29,510 bases of DNA from a virus: positions 1 to 29,510 of the IMG/VR virus record IMGVR_UViG_3300033148_002827; one strand, given 5' to 3'. This document shows, piece by piece, positions 27,240-29,510 of this stretch. Position 1 is the first letter of the stretch; every line of letters starts with the position of its first letter. A program made the position numbers and the translations under genes. The notes under the pieces were generated by a model. That model ran no database searches, was not told where the DNA came from, and worked only from the letters and a program-made list of their open reading frames with translations.

Positions 27240-28820
27240 TTATTCCCCGCTTATTTGATTAAGTTCTGAAGCGCGATTAATCGCTTCAATAATATCACTT
27301 GTTAATTTTTCTTTATCAGATATATTTGATCCACTAAAATCAAAATTATATGTATGGGCTATCTCCTTTAATTGAGTTGTTTGACCTGTTTCAAATGCTC
27401 TTTGGCCTGCTTCAATACTTTCTACTTCCCTGCCAAATTCTGTTAGTCCTGCTGATCGTCTTTCCTCTTGTATTTGTGAGTAATAAAGTTTTAATAAATG
27501 GCTTCTTTTATTTAATGCTTCTTGCTCTCTCGTAAGTTCTTTTGCCAATCTATCACTTTCTTCATTATCTGTTTCTTTACTTAATCTATCTCTTATATCT
27601 TTAATTTTATTTTCTTGCTCAACATACGCTTCCGCTATAGAAGTTCCATAATCTTTTTCCTGTTCAAATCTCTCTTTTTCAATATCTATAATATTTTGTA
27701 AATCATTTTCTAAACTATTTATTAAACTTTTTGTTTCATTTATTTCATCTTTTGTTCTTTCAGTTGCTTTTTCAATAGCTTCCATTGCATCACTACCTAT
27801 AATTCCCAATCCTTTAAATTCAGCATCTGTTCCATCTAATACTTGTTCTCTTAAAAATCTTATTTCCTCTGAAAAATCTTGGGCATTCGTTCCAATCTTT
27901 AATAATGAATCGTTAATTTCCTCTAATCTTTTTACAAAAACAGGATCTTTACCAAGTAATCCACCAAGAGAAGTCCAAAACATATTAAATTTTATACTCG
28001 CTTTTTCTACTTGTAATGCTATAACTCTCATTCCATTTATAACATCATATGTAAACTTACTCAATCCTAAAAATGATAAAGATAACTGATTAACCTCTTT
28101 TCCGCTTTCATTCATAGTCGTTGACATTTCTACTAATCTTGATAAAAGAGGTTTCCCGGCTATTGCTATTGCTTCTCCTAACTTTTCTGATAAATCTCCT
28201 ATATTATTTCTTAATGCTTTTAATCCACCCTCTGCTGTATCTCTCATTGCTTCATTTAGTCCACCATAGTTGCCCTCTAAAATCTCTGACAACATTGATA
28301 CTCTTTCCATTCTGTTTGCAGTTGAAAATAACTTTTTTTGTGTGTCTGTTAAACTAATTCCATATCTTGTTAATGCTCCTGCTCCACCGTCAATGGCCCG
28401 GCCAATAGCATTCGCTGTTGTCAACATATCCTCTTGTGTAACATTTGCGCCTTTCAATGCAACGGCCATATCTAATAAAGCCGGCGTTAACTTATTTATT
28501 TGATCTGTATTCAAGGCAAAAGTGGCTAATTGAGATTGTCCTACCATAGCCACTTCATCTCCTACAACCCCAACTTGTTGTAATGCTTTTGCTTGATTTT
28601 TTAATGAATCTATCTGCTCGTCTGTGGCGTCTGATATTTGCTTCGTCAAATGTTCTAATCTTGCCTCTGCTCTCTCTTGGGCCATATATGCTTTAACAGA
28701 TAAAGCGCTCGCAGCAGTAATAGCCGCGCTCATACCTATTATAGCCCGTTTGATATTCTTTATTTTTTTTGTTGATCTATCTTGGGCGTCTATTAAAATC
28801 TGTAATTTTTGAACTATCAT
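27240..28820 (-). CDS. Tape measure protein
   Basis: The 526-residue protein has a hydrophobic helix near the start (RAIIGMSAAITAASALSVKAY), then the TP901-type core with DEVAMVGQSQLATFALNTDQ, LDMAVALKGANVTQEDMLTT, ANAIGRAIDGGAGALTRYGI and ALRNNIGDLSEKLGEAIAIA. Long coiled-coil regions follow (about 320-470). It sets tail length, is injected during entry, and for a rule of about 1.5 Angstrom per residue would span a fairly short tail. It starts 44 bases inside the frameshifted end of the chaperone gene, the usual arrangement. Confidence 0.9.
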   Translation of the reverse strand: MIVQKLQILIDAQDRSTKKIKNIKRAIIGMSAAITAASALSVKAYMAQERAEARLEHLTKQISDATDEQIDSLKNQAKALQQVGVVGDEVAMVGQSQLATFALNTDQINKLTPALLDMAVALKGANVTQEDMLTTANAIGRAIDGGAGALTRYGISLTDTQKKLFSTANRMERVSMLSEILEGNYGGLNEAMRDTAEGGLKALRNNIGDLSEKLGEAIAIAGKPLLSRLVEMSTTMNESGKEVNQLSLSFLGLSKFTYDVINGMRVIALQVEKASIKFNMFWTSLGGLLGKDPVFVKRLEEINDSLLKIGTNAQDFSEEIRFLREQVLDGTDAEFKGLGIIGSDAMEAIEKATERTKDEINETKSLINSLENDLQNIIDIEKERFEQEKDYGTSIAEAYVEQENKIKDIRDRLSKETDNEESDRLAKELTREQEALNKRSHLLKLYYSQIQEERRSAGLTEFGREVESIEAGQRAFETGQTTQLKEIAHTYNFDFSGSNISDKEKLTSDIIEAINRASELNQISGE

Positions 28821-29261
28821 TCCTATTATTTAATATTAAATTAGAAACAAGTTTAATAAACCAAGTTGGTTGGTTCATATAAGTATGATAATCCCAACTC
28901 ATTTCGTGACAAACAACTGCTATATCTAATCGTTTTTTAAATCTTTTTTTTTTGTTTCAGGATCATCTGTTTTTCCACCAGTTATTTCTTGTAGTTTTTC
29001 TGTTATAAAAATATAGTCATCTGCTTTCATATCAAGAATGGTATCAAGTATTTTTTCTTTTTTTCCGTTAATAGAAACAACCATTATTTCTATTAGTTTA
29101 TGGGTTTGTCGTCTAAGAAATGTAAACTTAAATTTTCCGTCAGGATCTTTAACTCCTGAATACATAATATCCTCTATTGTTTCAATTTCCCGGCCTATAA
29201 TATAAGTTTTAATTTCAACACTATCTCCACTTGGAGTTTTAATTAATCTTGTTTCTCTCAT
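28777..29261 (-). CDS. Tail assembly chaperone, long form by -1 frameshift
   Basis: The 111-aa chaperone frame ends at TAG 28926, but a run of ten A (28953-28944) lies a few codons before. A -1 slip there continues into a frame that encodes RFKKRLDIAVVCHEMSWDYH, then TYMNQPTWFIKLVSNLILNN, and stops at TAG 28777-28779, for 161 residues in total. The extension looks like the T part of siphovirus G/GT chaperones, which binds the tape measure. It overlaps the tape measure start by 44 bases. The frame change was worked out by hand from the bases: 482 bases from ATG to the new stop, which is the -1 phase. Confidence 0.82.
28926..29261 (-). CDS. Tail assembly chaperone, short form
   Basis: The 111-residue protein has a beta-rich start (ETRLIKTPSGDSVEIKTYII), IETIEDIMYSGVKDPDGKFK, a helical middle (TFLRRQTHKLIEIMVVSING, DTILDMKADDYIFITEKLQE) and a charged, disordered tail encoded near the slippery A run. 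Position directly before the tape measure and the -1 frame extension identify it as the G-type chaperone that coats the tape measure with tube protein during tail assembly. It is itself not part of the finished virion in known systems. The start follows AT-rich TAAAATAAA, without a Shine-Dalgarno sequence. Confidence 0.78.
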   Translation of the reverse strand: MRETRLIKTPSGDSVEIKTYIIGREIETIEDIMYSGVKDPDGKFKFTFLRRQTHKLIEIMVVSINGKKEKILDTILDMKADDYIFITEKLQEITGGKTDDPETKKKDLKND

Positions 29262-29285
29262 TTTATTTTAAGTTATTTAATTAGT

Positions 29286-29510
29286 TCATCTATTTAGATA
29301 ACTATCTGTTTTTTTGTGGCATTCTTTACAAAGAGTTCTACCATTATCAATCGAAAATCTTAATTCGGGGTATTGAGCAAATGGTTTTATATGGTCTGCT
29401 TCTAAATTACCACCTCTCTTTCCACAAAATCTACAAGTATAATTATCTCTTTCAAATACTGCTTCACGCCATAATTTCATTTCAAGTGAATTTCTAATCT
29501 TAGCATTTAT
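29286..29510 (-). CDS. HNH endonuclease, N-terminus outside window
   Basis: The frame is open to the right edge: upstream of the ATG at 29480 it continues as [10 protein letters not shown], which fits the family, so the gene is probably partial. The visible 75 residues contain [20 protein letters not shown], the HNH histidine in EADHIKPF, an Asn in SIDNGRTLC and CKECHKK, the second zinc pair. It is a compact zinc-bound HNH nuclease of the mobile kind, frequent in phage tail and head operons. It stops 25 bases before the chaperone start. It is probably a homing nuclease, or a remnant. Confidence 0.82.
   Translation of the reverse strand: MNAKIRNSLEMKLWREAVFERDNYTCRFCGKRGGNLEADHIKPFAQYPELRFSIDNGRTLCKECHKKTDSYLNR

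Noticed and set aside
1-29510. tRNA genes and integration functions
   Set aside because: I found no tRNA T-loop pattern with a matching acceptor stem and no integrase, excisionase or repressor-like gene, so neither a lysogeny module nor an attachment site can be supported.

Overview
The window is most of the genome of an AT-rich tailed double-stranded DNA phage (or prophage) of siphovirus type. Every supportable gene lies on the minus strand, so the genome reads from high to low coordinates. The phage identity rests on an HK97-type head set (TerS, TerL, portal fused to a MuF-like domain, S78 prohead protease, major capsid), a tail set (tail assembly chaperone with a slippery A10 tract, tape measure, distal tail protein, Tal-like hub), a lysis set and a replication/recombination set. 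No integrase, excisionase, CI-like repressor or tRNA was seen. The genetic code looks standard, since TGA works as a stop in several ATGA overlaps. Very few starts have a Shine-Dalgarno sequence; most follow A/T-rich leaders such as TAAATAAATAAgTTATATG. This suggests a host that tolerates SD-independent initiation, but the host cannot be named from the sequence.

Layout in transcription order. 29510-28777: partial HNH gene and the tail assembly chaperone with its frameshift product. 28820-24768: tape measure, distal tail protein, Tal-like hub. 24757-23499: lysis cassette (BhlA-like holin candidate, M23 endopeptidase, two-helix membrane protein). 23500-20466: a control and replication region with a stand-alone DnaA domain IV gene, three copies of a 17-bp extended DnaA box, a T5orf172/GIY-YIG-type nuclease, and a winged-helix replication initiator whose gene contains iteron-like repeats beside an AT-rich stretch. 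20452-18216: recombination genes (Rad52-like annealing protein, PD-(D/E)XK nuclease, small protein with an SSB-like acidic tip). 18206-12891: many small accessory genes, including Cys4 zinc proteins, tiny membrane proteins, an HNH nuclease and a membrane-anchored SLT lysozyme. 12857-10148: NUMOD3-HNH homing nuclease, TerS, TerL. 10155-6634: two glycosyltransferase genes, one with three tandem domains. 6543-1: portal-MuF, protease, capsid, small virion proteins, a LAGLIDADG homing nuclease, and a fibre-like gene that runs off the left edge.

The left end stops in head/virion genes and the right end begins in tail genes. The missing parts (head-tail connectors, tail tube) are those expected between them, so the source is probably a circular or circularly permuted genome a few kilobases longer than this window (inference).

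The most unusual signal is the set of three near-identical 17-bp elements (AAGTTATCCACAGRTTA). Each lies 30 to 32 bases upstream of a -10-like hexamer. One precedes the stand-alone DnaA-domain gene, one overlaps its stop codon, and one precedes a good sigma-70 promoter ahead of the recombination operon. This looks like a small DnaA-box regulon, controlled by the phage DnaA-domain protein, by host DnaA, or by competition between them.
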